Source of the DNA: CAZOVB01 sp046541415
GTDB lineage: Bacteria; Planctomycetota; Phycisphaerae; SM23-33
Assembly: GCA_046541415.1 (NCBI GenBank)
Contig: JBKHDI010000004.1
Coordinates: 1-64,000 of the forward strand
Direction of reading: 5' to 3'
DNA: 64,000 bases
The position numbers and the translations under genes were made by a program. Shown here one piece after another: positions 15,958 to 24,868 of this stretch. The notes below the pieces were generated by a model. That model saw only the letters and a program-made list of their open reading frames with translations. It did not search any database and was not told where the DNA came from. Within the stretch, counting starts at the first letter, position 1, and every line of letters begins with the position of its first letter.

Positions 15958-17029
15958 CGCCGTCCTCCTCGCTCGCTTCGGTAACTTCCGGCCGGGCCTT
16001 GCCCTGGAAGACGGCCTCGGATGGGTCGCTCTCCGGGGCCTCTTGATATCCCGGGCACTCCCAGCAGGCGACCCAGTGGTTTGGCTGGACCTCCCGCAGT
16101 GAAGGCTCCTGATTCTGACAACGCTGCAGGTCGTGACCGATCGGACATCGCGGGTGGAACTTGCAGCCGGTCGGGAAGATCAGCGGGTTGGGCACCGAAC
16201 CGGGGATCGTGTCGAGCTCCTTCTTGCGGTCGCCGAGTTTCGGCAGCGAGCGGAACAGCCCGCGCGTGTACGGGTGGAGGGGATCGGCGAAGAGCGTACG
16301 GGTGTCGGTGAATTCGGCCAGCTTGGACGCGTACATCACGGCGACGACATCGGCTGTCTCGGCCACAACGGCCAGGTCGTGGGTGATCAGCAGGATGCTC
16401 AGGCCGGAATCTTCCTGGATCTCGTTGAGCAGGTCGAGGATCTGGGCCTGGATCGTCACGTCCAGGGCGGTGGTCGGCTCATCGGCGATCAGCAGCTGCG
16501 GGTTGCAGGACAGGGCCATCGCGATCATCACGCGCTGGCGCATCCCGCCGGAAAGCTGGTGGGGGTATTCGTCGAAGCGCTGGACCGGCTCGGGGATGCC
16601 CACCTTGTTGAGCATTTCGATCGCGATTCTCCGGGCCTCGGACCTCGATACTTTGCGGTGCAGCAGGATCGCCTCGACGATCTGGTGGCCGCAGGTGAAG
16701 ACGGGGTTCAGCGAGCTCATCGGCTCCTGGAAGATCATGGAGATCTTCCTGCCTCGGATCTCCCGCATCTCGCGTTCTTTCAGGCGGGTCAGCTCCTGGT
16801 TGTGGAGTTTGATCGACCCATCGACGATGCGGCCCGGGGGCATGGGGATGAGCTTGAGGATGGAAAACGACGTAACGCTCTTGCCGCACCCGCTCTCGCC
16901 GACCAGGGCGAAGGTCTCGCGATGGCCGATACGGAAGCTGACCCCGTCGACGGCCTTGACCAGCCCGTCGGGGGTGTTGAAGTACGTCTTGAGGTTCCGG
17001 ACGCGAAGCAGGGGGGCTGATTGACTCAT
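15950..17029 (-). CDS. oppD: Oligopeptide ABC importer ATPase OppD/DppD type
   Basis: First ATPase of the peptide importer, 359 residues from the ATG at 17029 (MSQSAPLLRVRNLKTYF). Walker A GESGCGKSVTSFSILKL, signature LSGGMRQRVMIAMALS, Walker B LLIADEPTTALDVT and H-loop LITHDLAVV are intact, and the FPTGCKFHPRCPIGHD segment is the OppD/F C-terminal cysteine region. A further upstream start would lie inside oppC; the chosen ATG overlaps the oppC stop as ATGA, which fits translational coupling. It pairs with OppF to drive the OppBC channel. Confidence 0.93.
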   Translation of the reverse strand: MSQSAPLLRVRNLKTYFNTPDGLVKAVDGVSFRIGHRETFALVGESGCGKSVTSFSILKLIPMPPGRIVDGSIKLHNQELTRLKEREMREIRGRKISMIFQEPMSSLNPVFTCGHQIVEAILLHRKVSRSEARRIAIEMLNKVGIPEPVQRFDEYPHQLSGGMRQRVMIAMALSCNPQLLIADEPTTALDVTIQAQILDLLNEIQEDSGLSILLITHDLAVVAETADVVAVMYASKLAEFTDTRTLFADPLHPYTRGLFRSLPKLGDRKKELDTIPGSVPNPLIFPTGCKFHPRCPIGHDLQRCQNQEPSLREVQPNHWVACWECPGYQEAPESDPSEAVFQGKARPEVTEASEEDGDV

Positions 17030-17967
17030 AGGTTCCGCAGTTTCGGATCGAGGGCATCGCGGAGGCGATCGCCGAAGATATTCCAGGCCAGCACGATAAT
17101 GAACATCGCCACGGTCGCCGCGGCCAGTTCCCACCAGCGTCCGGCCACGAGTTGAAGCATCGAACCGCTGATCATCTTGCCCCAGCTGGGCTTGTCCATC
17201 ACGCCGATGCCCAGGAAGCTCAGAGAGACTTCGGCGCCGATGGCGCCGACGAAGCCCAGCGAAAAGTTGATGATGCCGATATGCAGCACGTTGGGCACGA
17301 TGTGTCGGAGCATGGTCGAGAAGCTGCCGCGGCCTGCTGCCCGGGCGGCCATGACATAATCCAGCTCGCGCATCTTCATCGTCTCAGCCCGGACGAGCCT
17401 GCAGGTTCCGATCCAGCTGGTCATCGCCAGGGCGATGATGATCGCCGGCATGCCTTTGAGCTCCCATTGCCAGGCCGTGTCCTGGAAGAAGACGACTTCC
17501 TGGAATGCGAATTTCAGCGCGATCACGCGGATCAGCCCCGGAATGCAGACCAGCGTCGTGTACAGCCAGACGATCGCGTCATCGATGAACCGGCCGAAGT
17601 ATCCGGCGATACAACCGACGACAATTCCGAGGGGCACGGCGACGATGTTGGCCACGAAAGCCACCTGCATCGAGACGCTGGCGCCCAGGAGGGTCTTGCC
17701 CAGCACGCTGCGCCCGAGCGAGTCGGTGCCAAGCCAGTAATCCCAGCTGGGTGGTTCGTCGACGCGGTCATAGTCGAAGGTCGTCTCCCAGTCGCCGAGG
17801 ACAATCGGGGCGAAAATGGCGATCGCTGCATAGAGGCAGATTACGGCGAAGCAGATCACCGCGACCGGGTCGGACTTCAGCCTCCTGAAGGCTTCTGCCC
17901 AGAGGCTGCGCCCCGATCCGCCGATCTTCTGGACCGGCTCGTGGGTTTTGGCTGTCAGTTCGGTCAC
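17026..17967 (-). CDS. oppC: Oligopeptide ABC importer permease OppC type
   Basis: Inner-membrane permease of 313 residues with about six transmembrane segments. The BPD-transport coupling motif appears as MAARAAGRGSFSTMLRHIVPN (EAA loop), and LGTDSLGRSVLGKTLLGASVS is the usual N-terminal block of the OppC/DppC family. I chose the GTG at 17967 because AGGAG lies 8 bases upstream, just after the oppB stop, and VTELTAKTHEPVQ gives a normal N-terminus. Forms a heterodimer with OppB. Confidence 0.9.
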   Translation of the reverse strand: MTELTAKTHEPVQKIGGSGRSLWAEAFRRLKSDPVAVICFAVICLYAAIAIFAPIVLGDWETTFDYDRVDEPPSWDYWLGTDSLGRSVLGKTLLGASVSMQVAFVANIVAVPLGIVVGCIAGYFGRFIDDAIVWLYTTLVCIPGLIRVIALKFAFQEVVFFQDTAWQWELKGMPAIIIALAMTSWIGTCRLVRAETMKMRELDYVMAARAAGRGSFSTMLRHIVPNVLHIGIINFSLGFVGAIGAEVSLSFLGIGVMDKPSWGKMISGSMLQLVAGRWWELAAATVAMFIIVLAWNIFGDRLRDALDPKLRNL

Positions 17968-17978
17968 GCGTGGGTCTC

Positions 17979-18947
17979 CTACTTCATCCGGATGCGGGGG
18001 TCGAAGACCCCATAGAGTATGTCGGTGATCAAGAGGCCGATCGTGTAGACCACCGCCAGCAGGAACGTCAGGCCGGTGATCAGCGGGATGTCGTCGGCGG
18101 TGATTGAGGTGATCATCAGGTCGCCCAGGCCCGGTATGCCGAAGAACCTCTCCAGAAACAGCGAACCCATGATCAAGAAGGGAATCGACATTACAAGGCT
18201 CGTCAGGATCGGCAGCATGCAGTTGCGAAGCACGTGCTTGCCCAGGATGCTCGGCAGGGGCACGCCCTTGGCCCGGGCGGTCCGGACGTAGTCCTGGTTG
18301 ACCTGGTCGAGGATGATGGTCCGGTAGAACCGCACGCTGCCGCCCAGGCCCGCCAGTACGCCAATGCCGACCGGTATGTATATGTTGTAGAAGTTCCCGG
18401 TCCCAAAGGCGATCTCCGGGTTCAACTGGAACATGAAATACTGGACCAGGATGATATACGCCAGGTAGGGGATGCACATGCCCAGCACGGCCAGGAACAC
18501 CCCGAAGTTGTCGATGAACCTGCCCCGGTAGAACGCGACGATCGACGCGATGATCAGGCCGAACATCCAGCCCAGCCCCAGCTGGGGGATCGTCAGGGCC
18601 AGCGAGAACTTGGCCCGCTGTGCGATAATATCCAGCAGCGTCCGCTCGGGGTACTGGAAGCTGTAGCCGCTGAACGTGACGCTTTTGCCGAGATGGTGAA
18701 AGAACTGCGAGTCATAGAATTTGCCGTCAAACGGGTTCCACCCTTCGGAGGTGTTCACCAAAACCGGCAGGTCCATGTGGTGTTTGGCCTTCCAGTCGTC
18801 TACTGCCTGTTTGCCCTGCTTGCTCTGGTCGACGTAGGTGTTGGCCACGTCCCGCGGCGTGAGATGAAACAGCAGGAATGTCAGGACCATGACCCCGAAG
18901 ATGGTGAAGACGGCCTGGGCGAGCCTTCTGACGATGTAGGATCCCAT
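17979..18947 (-). CDS. oppB: Oligopeptide ABC importer permease OppB type
   Basis: Inner-membrane permease of 322 residues starting MGSYIVRRLAQAVFTIFGVMVLTFLLFHL, the usual OppB N-terminal helix. The EAA coupling loop reads RTARAKGVPLPSILGKHVLRN, and FFGIPGLGDLMITSITADD is the conserved C-terminal block. It has a rather long periplasmic segment after the first helix (DQSKQGKQAVDDWKAKHHMD to GYSFQYPE). It starts 2 bases after the oppA stop. Confidence 0.9.
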   Translation of the reverse strand: MGSYIVRRLAQAVFTIFGVMVLTFLLFHLTPRDVANTYVDQSKQGKQAVDDWKAKHHMDLPVLVNTSEGWNPFDGKFYDSQFFHHLGKSVTFSGYSFQYPERTLLDIIAQRAKFSLALTIPQLGLGWMFGLIIASIVAFYRGRFIDNFGVFLAVLGMCIPYLAYIILVQYFMFQLNPEIAFGTGNFYNIYIPVGIGVLAGLGGSVRFYRTIILDQVNQDYVRTARAKGVPLPSILGKHVLRNCMLPILTSLVMSIPFLIMGSLFLERFFGIPGLGDLMITSITADDIPLITGLTFLLAVVYTIGLLITDILYGVFDPRIRMK

Positions 18948-18949
18948 GT

Positions 18950-20914
18950 TCAGTCTTTCCTTCCGCCCATGTCGGCCCGCAGCTTCGAATCGATCCGTCG
19001 GTATCGCGTGTAACCATAGCCGATCGGATGGGGTTTGATGTTGTGCATCCAGTCATAGACCATGATGTAGGAAATCGGCTCGGTCATCGGCAGCAGCGGG
19101 ACGTCTTCGGAGAGCTTGCGGATCATCTTGACGTACAGGTCCATCCGCTCCGGGCCCCGGAACATGGTGCGCGACTTCTCGAACCATGTGTCGTACTGCT
19201 GGTCGGAATAACGGCTGGAGTTGGTGCCCGCCTCAATATTCGGCCCGTAGAACAGCTGCAGGAAGTTCTCGGCGTCCGGGTAGTCGGCATGCCACCCCAT
19301 CAGGTGCATCTGGGCCTTGCCGCTGTGCACTTTGGTCTGCAGGACCGGCCAGGTGTTGTAGACCGGTTCCAGCTCAAGCCCGATCTTGCGGAACTGCTGC
19401 TGGCAGAATTCACCCACCTTGACGAAATACTCGCCGTTGCCCATCTCCAGCCGCAGTTTGGGGATCTCTCCGTCGATCAGCAGCCCCTTTTCGCCCAATT
19501 GCTTCTTGGCTTCGGCGAGCTTCTCTTTGGCCTTGGCCAGGAGTTCGTCGTGGGTTTCATCGGTGTGCGGTTGGAAGTAGGGCCCCGCCCCGGCCGCCTC
19601 GTGCGAGGGGAAGCTGGAAGGAACGATGTTGACCGCCCGTTTGGCCCGCCCCTTGTGAATGACCTTGATGTACGACTCGATGTCGAAAGCCAGAGCGATC
19701 GCCTGGCGAAGGGCCTTGGACTGACCGAGGATCTCGTCGGTCATGTTGAAAGACAACCAGTAGATCGTCGGGTTGGTGTACGTCGTCAGGTATATGCCCT
19801 TCTTCCGCCACTTATCTTCCAGTTCCTTGTCCGGGGTGAGGACACTGTCGAATGTCTCGGCGGGAATCCCGGCAACGTCCAGGCGCTTGGCCTGGAAACT
19901 CATCCACGTCGAGAAGGATTCGTTCATCCAGTCCCACCGTATCACGTCGATGAAGGGCACGGGTTTGCCCGCATCGTCCAGCAGTCCTCGGGCCTTGTCG
20001 CCGGGGTAGTCCCCGTGGGCCGGCTCGCCCTCGGTCGGGTACGTCTCGTGCCGGAAGTCCGGGTTGCGGACGAAGATGATCTTGTCCTTCGGCTTGTAGG
20101 TGTGCAGGGTATACGGACCGGTCCCGACGAGTTGCTCTTTCTTGCGGAATTCGGTCAGCAGAGGTTCCTTGTCGGCCAGCCAATGCTCCACGGCCTCTCG
20201 GGGAACGGGGGCGTAAGACTGCATCGCCAGGACCAGCATGAACTGCGGGTAGGGCTTTTTGAGCTTGAACTGCAGCGTCATATCGTCCAGGGCCTGGACG
20301 CCCTCGACCGGCAGGTCGTAACGCTCGAACTGATCTTTGGTGAACTCCTGTTCGGTTCGCTTGCGATACTCATCCAGGCCGACGATGCGGTTACGCAGGA
20401 AACTCCAGCTCAAACCGGTCGAGAGGTGGAAATCGGCGATTCGCTTGATCGCGTATACAAAATCATGCGCCGTCACCGTCCGGGTGGGCCAGCGTCCGTC
20501 GGGCAGCTTGTCGCCGAAACAGGGATTCCGATGGTACTTGACGTTGGGCCTGATCTTGATCGTATAGGTCAGGTGGTCTTCGCTGACTTCAGGCATGCCC
20601 GCCGCCAGCTGCGGCACGATGGTGTCTTCCGAAACAGGTCTCTTGAGGAAATGATAGGTGTAGAGTCCCTCGAAGAGGTGTCCCTGAAACCCCGCCGAGG
20701 TGGTGTCGCCCGCGGTGGCCGGCTCGAGCGACTTGATGTCCGACCCCCACGAGTTGTAGAGCACCGTGGGATTATCCTCGATCAGCGGTTGGCCGTCCTC
20801 ATCCCAGCCCGTGACGACGTTGTCGATCTCGACGGTTTCCCCGAGAAGCAGGAAATAGGGGCTGAGCACCAGGGCAGTCACGGCCAGCAGGGCGGCAGGG
20901 TAGAACCATTTCAT
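18950..20914 (-). CDS. oppA: Oligopeptide ABC importer substrate-binding protein
   Basis: Extracytoplasmic peptide-binding protein of 654 residues (SBP family 5). The N-terminus MKWFYPAALLAVTALVLSPYFLLLGE is a hydrophobic signal or membrane anchor without a lipobox cysteine. Family features follow: PTVLYNSWGSDIKSLEPATA, GLYTYHFLKRPV, and later HTYKPKDKIIFVRNPDFR, which matches the conserved VGTGPY and NPxY region. It is longer than typical OppA (about 540). It is the first gene of the minus-strand oppA-B-C-D-F operon and has its own promoter at 20949-20977. Confidence 0.9.
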   Translation of the reverse strand: MKWFYPAALLAVTALVLSPYFLLLGETVEIDNVVTGWDEDGQPLIEDNPTVLYNSWGSDIKSLEPATAGDTTSAGFQGHLFEGLYTYHFLKRPVSEDTIVPQLAAGMPEVSEDHLTYTIKIRPNVKYHRNPCFGDKLPDGRWPTRTVTAHDFVYAIKRIADFHLSTGLSWSFLRNRIVGLDEYRKRTEQEFTKDQFERYDLPVEGVQALDDMTLQFKLKKPYPQFMLVLAMQSYAPVPREAVEHWLADKEPLLTEFRKKEQLVGTGPYTLHTYKPKDKIIFVRNPDFRHETYPTEGEPAHGDYPGDKARGLLDDAGKPVPFIDVIRWDWMNESFSTWMSFQAKRLDVAGIPAETFDSVLTPDKELEDKWRKKGIYLTTYTNPTIYWLSFNMTDEILGQSKALRQAIALAFDIESYIKVIHKGRAKRAVNIVPSSFPSHEAAGAGPYFQPHTDETHDELLAKAKEKLAEAKKQLGEKGLLIDGEIPKLRLEMGNGEYFVKVGEFCQQQFRKIGLELEPVYNTWPVLQTKVHSGKAQMHLMGWHADYPDAENFLQLFYGPNIEAGTNSSRYSDQQYDTWFEKSRTMFRGPERMDLYVKMIRKLSEDVPLLPMTEPISYIMVYDWMHNIKPHPIGYGYTRYRRIDSKLRADMGGRKD

Positions 20915-20948
20915 ATCGGATACCTCGCAGGTCTGTCAGGACACGTCT

Positions 20949-20977
20949 CTTATACAGGCAGGTCGCGGCCCGTTCAA
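20949..20977 (-). promoter_or_regulatory. Sigma-70-type promoter of the opp operon
   Basis: On the minus strand TTGAAC (20972-20977), a 17-base spacer and TATAAG (20949-20954) lie 34 bases upstream of the oppA ATG. Confidence 0.5.
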
Positions 20978-21138
20978 TGCTCAGCCCTGCATGCGGTCGG
21001 GGCGGGCCGGCCGGTGGGGCAGAGTATCTCGGCGGCGGGTCGGCCTTGGACGCCCGCGGGCAGGCTGGTTCCCTTGTCCGCAGCAGTAATACCCCCTGCC
21101 TGTCCGGACGGTTCGGTCCGATTGGCCCTGCCGGGCCC

Positions 21139-22200
21139 TCAGCCCTGGCCGGAGTTCTGGGCCTTGGCCAGGTCGGTCGGGTCCTTGACCTGCGGGTGCT
21201 TCTGTTTGATATCGGCGACCCAGTCCAGCACGGCCTGGATCAGGTCGACCTTCAGCGTGTTGGTGGGGTTTTGCAGCAGGGCGTTGATGCGGTTGTTGCC
21301 CGTCTGAAGTGTGCGGATCAGGGCATCTTCGGCGCGGGCCAGCAGCAAAAGCTGCATCTTGGGCAGCATGCCCTGGCCTTCGGAATCGTCGTAGGCCAAA
21401 GCAGCCTGCATCATCAGGTCGACCATGATCTGGTTGAGTTGTGTCGCATCGGCCTGGTCGATCTGGGCCTGCTGGTAGAGGCTTGCATAGCAGTCGTTTA
21501 CAAAGATCAGGCCCGCCTGGGTGAACTGGGGTTGGCCCTTGCGGACCTGCGTGAGGATCATCGGTGCCCGCTGGGCGATCTGCGTCAGGGACAGGTCGCG
21601 GGCCCGGCTGAGCGGAGCGCCGGGAATCGAGAGATTCTCCGGCGGGTTGAACCCCAGCAGGCGGATCAGTTCGTTGACCACCAGCGGGTCGGTTTCTTTC
21701 TGCAGCTGGGCCCCGGCCTGGTTGACCAGTCGCTGGGCGGCGCCCATGCCCTGGTTGAGCACCATCGGCCAGACGCGCCGGGCAAAGCCCTGCCAGGCCA
21801 GGTACCGCAGCGACGGATTGCGGTGCTTGCCCATCTCGTAGTACATGCCGCTGATCGTTGCCTCGGTGATGTTCCTGGCCGCGATGCCCAGGTTGACCTG
21901 CTTCTGCGGCTCGTTGGCCAGATCGGCCAGCACGGGCACGGCCCGCTTGGTGAAGATCGTGCCATACAGCACGCCGCGGTTGTTCTTGCGGTAGAACTGG
22001 TAGTCGGAGATCAACTGGTTGCGCGCAGCAAAGAGCTCTTCAGAGGTCTCGGCGTCCTTCAATTGACCGAGATACTCGACGATCCGCTGTTCGATCGCCT
22101 CCTCGTCCAGCCCCGGGCCGGCGGGGGCGGCCACGGCTGAGGCCGAAATGACAGCGACCAGAAGGGCCGCTACGTAAAGGCAGGCTGCATTCCTGTGCAT
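21139..22200 (-). CDS. Secreted protein of unknown function
   Basis: A 353-residue protein with a clear signal peptide, MHRNAACLYVAALLVAVISASAVAA followed by APAGPG. The mature part is all-helical, with many short helices (EEAIEQRIVEYLGQLKDAETSEELFAARNQL), resembling HEAT/ARM-type periplasmic proteins, but I recognise no named domain. I chose the ATG at 22200 over an upstream start because the signal peptide begins there and a strong promoter sits 37 bases upstream. Its 5' region is shared with the divergent rex gene. The C-terminus is short and ends in KAQNSGQG. Confidence 0.7.
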   Translation of the reverse strand: MHRNAACLYVAALLVAVISASAVAAPAGPGLDEEAIEQRIVEYLGQLKDAETSEELFAARNQLISDYQFYRKNNRGVLYGTIFTKRAVPVLADLANEPQKQVNLGIAARNITEATISGMYYEMGKHRNPSLRYLAWQGFARRVWPMVLNQGMGAAQRLVNQAGAQLQKETDPLVVNELIRLLGFNPPENLSIPGAPLSRARDLSLTQIAQRAPMILTQVRKGQPQFTQAGLIFVNDCYASLYQQAQIDQADATQLNQIMVDLMMQAALAYDDSEGQGMLPKMQLLLLARAEDALIRTLQTGNNRINALLQNPTNTLKVDLIQAVLDWVADIKQKHPQVKDPTDLAKAQNSGQG

Positions 22201-22237
22201 CGGGTGTATATCCTTCCGCGTAAGACTGGATAGCGGG

Positions 22238-22266
22238 ATGGTATGCGCTGCAGGCGGGGCTGTCAA
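22238..22266 (-). promoter_or_regulatory. Sigma-70-type promoter of the secreted-protein gene
   Basis: On the minus strand a consensus TTGACA (22261-22266), a 17-base spacer and TACCAT (22238-22243). The same -35/-10 pair of hexamers occurs upstream of the gene at 35942. Confidence 0.55.
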
Positions 22267-22332
22267 GCAGATTGACAGGGCAGTTTCTCCTGACGATCTG
22301 CCCGGCCAAAACGCCGTCGGGCGGATCCACAC

Positions 22333-22362
22333 TTGACCGATCCGCGGGGAGGCATCTATCAT
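22333..22362 (+). promoter_or_regulatory. Promoter candidate of rex
   Basis: TTGACC (22333-22338), an 18-base spacer and TATCAT (22357-22362), 65 bases before the GTG start of rex. Confidence 0.4.
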
Positions 22363-22427
22363 CTTCGCCGAACCTGTGGCGTCGATGATCCTGCAGCGAA
22401 CCGCCGAGCCCACTTCAAGGAGAGGCC

Positions 22428-23060
22428 GTGAAAACACAGCCCGTACCCGATCCGGCCGTCCGTCGCATCAGCCTCTATCTCAGGCAGTTGGAGTCCCTCC
22501 ACAACGGCGGCGAGACGAAGGTGTCATCCAAGCAGCTGGCAGAGAGCCTCCAGCTCTCGGCAGCGCAGGTCCGGAAAGATCTGGGCTATTTCGGCCAGTT
22601 CGGCCGGCCCGGGCTGGGCTACAGCGTCGCCGAGCTGATCTCCCACCTGCGACAGGTGCTCGGGACCGACCGGACGTGGAACGTCGTGGTCGTCGGGGCC
22701 GGCGACCTCGGCCGCGCGCTGCTTCGCTACCGGGGCTTTCAGAAGAAGGGCTTCGAGGTCGTCGCAGCCTTCGACCTGCAGGCCTCGAAGGTCGGCAGGA
22801 ACGTCGGGCAGGTCCCGGTCCACCACATGGACCGGCTCGAAGAGATCGTCCGGGCCCACAGTGTCCGCCTGGCCGTGCTGGCCGTGCCCCCCGAAGCTGC
22901 CCAGGACGTCGCTGCGCGCCTCTGCGGCGCCGGCGTCAAGGGACTGCTGAACTTCGCCCCTTGCGTCCTGCAGGTGCCCCCCGGCGTGGCCGTCGGTCCG
23001 GTCGACATCGCCGCCCACCTCGAACAACTTTCCTTCCAGGTCCACACTACCGGAATGTAG
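22428..23060 (+). CDS. rex: Redox-sensing transcriptional repressor Rex
   Basis: NAD+/NADH-responsive repressor of 210 residues. The N-terminal winged helix reads RRISLYLRQLESL and VSSKQLAESLQLSAAQVRKDLGYFGQFG, including the Rex signature for DNA contact. The Rossmann domain is VVVVGAGDLGRALLRYRGF with the expected GAGxLG pattern, and the C-terminus has NFAPCVLQVPPGV matching the family NFAPxxLxVP. Start is GTG with AGGAGAGG just upstream. Rex represses fermentation and respiration genes when NADH is low. Target sites were not found in this window. Confidence 0.94.
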   Translation: MKTQPVPDPAVRRISLYLRQLESLHNGGETKVSSKQLAESLQLSAAQVRKDLGYFGQFGRPGLGYSVAELISHLRQVLGTDRTWNVVVVGAGDLGRALLRYRGFQKKGFEVVAAFDLQASKVGRNVGQVPVHHMDRLEEIVRAHSVRLAVLAVPPEAAQDVAARLCGAGVKGLLNFAPCVLQVPPGVAVGPVDIAAHLEQLSFQVHTTGM

Positions 23061-23142
23061 AGCCGCCTGTCGGATTTTGAGAATCTAGGAACAAAAGAGA
23101 ATGATAACATGATCAAAGTTCTATAATTCAGAAGAAAATCTC

Positions 23143-23186
23143 TTGTGATTCTGTATATAGTTTTGTATATTATTCGAAATACAGAA
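23143..23186 (+). promoter_or_regulatory. Promoter with overlapping operator of the XRE-ImmA/PIN module
   Basis: TTGTGA (23143-23148), a 17-base spacer and TATATT (23166-23171) form a good promoter. It is overlapped by an inverted repeat TTCTGTAT (23149-23156) and ATACAGAA (23179-23186) and by two direct TGTATAT copies 12 bases apart (23152-23158 and 23164-23170). The surroundings 23061-23226 are strikingly AT-rich compared with the rest of the window. The XRE domain of the next gene is the natural candidate to bind here. Confidence 0.6.
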
Positions 23187-23226
23187 GTGGTGGAGACGTC
23201 CTCTGGCAAACCGACAGGAGAAACAC

Positions 23227-24339
23227 ATGGGTATCGCTGGACGCCTGAAATATGCTCGTGACCAGTCCGGCTTGACCCTGGGCCAAGTCAGACAGCGAAG
23301 CGAGATTGGCGAGTCGTCGCTTTCTGAGTTCGAGAATGGCAAAAGGGAGCCCAGCCTCAGCCAACTACATTCCCTGGCCGTAACCTACCATCGCCCGGTT
23401 TCGTTCTTCCTGTCCGAGGGGGAGATCCCGCCGGAGGTGGTTCTCTGGCGTGAGATGCCTTCGCAGGGAAGAGACGATGTACAGGCGGCCTTTCTGCTGC
23501 ATTGCCAGCAGTATCACAATCTCGAAATGTGGACGGGGCAAAGGATTCCCCTGGAGTTGCCGATGGCAAAGGGACCCGTCAACTGGGACTACCGACAAGC
23601 GGATGTGCTTGCAAAGAGGGTCCGAGATGAACTGAACCTGGGGGACAGGCCGGCCCACTCTTTGCTGTCGGTCTTGGAAGAGGTCTGCGGGATCAAGGTC
23701 TTCCATCGTCGTTTCGAACCCACAGGGACTGCGGCATCGACCCTGAGCGAGTCTTATGGAGCGGGAATACTCCTCAACGCCGGTAACAAACGGTGGCGCA
23801 GGAACTATGACCTGGCCCACGAACTCTTCCACCTTCTTACCTGGAGAGTCTTCCGCACCCGCGAAGAATCTCATCCACCCCTTCCCAGCCAGCGGGAGGA
23901 ACAGTTGGCAGATGTCTTCGCATCACGGCTGCTGCTTCCTGCTGAAGCCCTGGAGGCTGCCTATTCTGGCAGATCTCAAGACGGCAGACTGACCTATGCA
24001 GACCTGTATGATCTGGCCCGCCAGTTCGATGTCTCCGCAGAGGCGGTCCTCTGGCGCATGTATAACCTGAAACTGCTTGGCCGCGACCTGTCCGGCGATG
24101 CAGTTCGGGAGGTGGCGGGGAAACTCTCGGCACTGTCTGTTGTCTATGAGGAGCGTCAGGACACCGAGCCTCCCCGATGGCCCGAGAGGTATCGAGCCAT
24201 GGCCGTCAAGGCCCTTCGGGCTGGAGAGATTTCGATTGGCAAGTTTGCCGCGTACATGGAAATTTCGCGGCAGAAGGCGATGCAATACCTCCAGCAGGAG
24301 CCCACGGATGGCCAAGAAGTTTCGCTTGCTCCTGCTTGA
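23227..24339 (+). CDS. XRE-type HTH protein fused to ImmA/IrrE metallopeptidase
   Basis: A 370-residue fusion. Residues 1-62 are a Cro/CI helix-turn-helix (LKYARDQSGLTLGQVRQRSEIGESSLSEFENGKREPS). Residues about 120-260 are an ImmA/IrrE zinc peptidase domain with HELFH at 198-202 and the downstream EEQLADVFASRLLLP that carries the third ligand. The C-terminal 90 residues are a helical region with a second HTH-like segment (EISIGKFAAYMEISRQKAM). Such proteins act as regulator/antitoxin halves of stress or phage-related modules. The end overlaps the PIN gene by 32 bases. Codon use and base composition differ from neighbours, suggesting acquisition. Confidence 0.85.
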   Translation: MGIAGRLKYARDQSGLTLGQVRQRSEIGESSLSEFENGKREPSLSQLHSLAVTYHRPVSFFLSEGEIPPEVVLWREMPSQGRDDVQAAFLLHCQQYHNLEMWTGQRIPLELPMAKGPVNWDYRQADVLAKRVRDELNLGDRPAHSLLSVLEEVCGIKVFHRRFEPTGTAASTLSESYGAGILLNAGNKRWRRNYDLAHELFHLLTWRVFRTREESHPPLPSQREEQLADVFASRLLLPAEALEAAYSGRSQDGRLTYADLYDLARQFDVSAEAVLWRMYNLKLLGRDLSGDAVREVAGKLSALSVVYEERQDTEPPRWPERYRAMAVKALRAGEISIGKFAAYMEISRQKAMQYLQQEPTDGQEVSLAPA

Positions 24340-24832
24340 TGCCAATGTCATTATTGAGCTGTTCAGAATGGGGATTTGGGAGCAGATCGTCGACAGGTGC
24401 GATGTCCACCTGTCCCGCACTATCCTGCAGGAAGCCCGGTACTACGAAGACGACGATGGGCTGCGCTGCGGTATCGATCTCGTCTGCTGTCAGAGGTCAG
24501 GGGCTGTTACTGTCCATGATGTCAGTCTTTCCCAAGACGCGGAACTGACGAAACATTTCGGAATTGCATACCTCGAACGCTTCGATCCCGGTGAGCGTGA
24601 GGCGCTGGCACACCTGCTGACATCTCAAGAACGCTTCACGATCTGCTCCGCTGACAGTATCGTGTTCAAGGTTCTCGGGTACCTGAACCTTGCTGAACAG
24701 GGAATCTCGCTGGAAGAGATTCTCCAAACCATCGGATTGGGTCGACTGGTAACCTGGCCGTTCAGCAAGGCCTTCAGGGAGAAGTACACCCAGGACGGTT
24801 TCGTCGACGGTCTGGGCCGCCAGTCTTTTTAG
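24308..24832 (+). CDS. PIN-domain-like protein, probable toxin or effector of the ImmA module
   Basis: A 174-residue protein beginning MAKKFRLLLLDANVIIELF, a first PIN strand with Asp at residue 11. Later acidic residues lie in ILQEARYYEDDDG, GEREALAHLL and CSADSIVFKVLGYL, consistent with the metal site of PIN ribonucleases. The ATG at 24308 lies inside the end of the XRE-ImmA gene (32-base overlap), so expression is coupled, as in two-gene toxin-antitoxin systems. The pairing of an HTH-ImmA protein with a PIN-like protein is seen in other bacteria; whether it acts as a toxin is inference. Confidence 0.75.
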   Translation: MAKKFRLLLLDANVIIELFRMGIWEQIVDRCDVHLSRTILQEARYYEDDDGLRCGIDLVCCQRSGAVTVHDVSLSQDAELTKHFGIAYLERFDPGEREALAHLLTSQERFTICSADSIVFKVLGYLNLAEQGISLEEILQTIGLGRLVTWPFSKAFREKYTQDGFVDGLGRQSF

Positions 24833-24868
24833 ATTTATCGGATTTACGGAAATGCACCGCCCAGGCGG

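Noticed and set aside
19028..21307. A 759-codon plus-strand frame opposite oppA
   Set aside because: Antisense shadow of oppA with no recognisable features.
22272..22300. TTGACA on the plus strand as a further rex promoter
   Set aside because: There is no acceptable -10 at 16-18 bases; the site at 22333-22362 is better.
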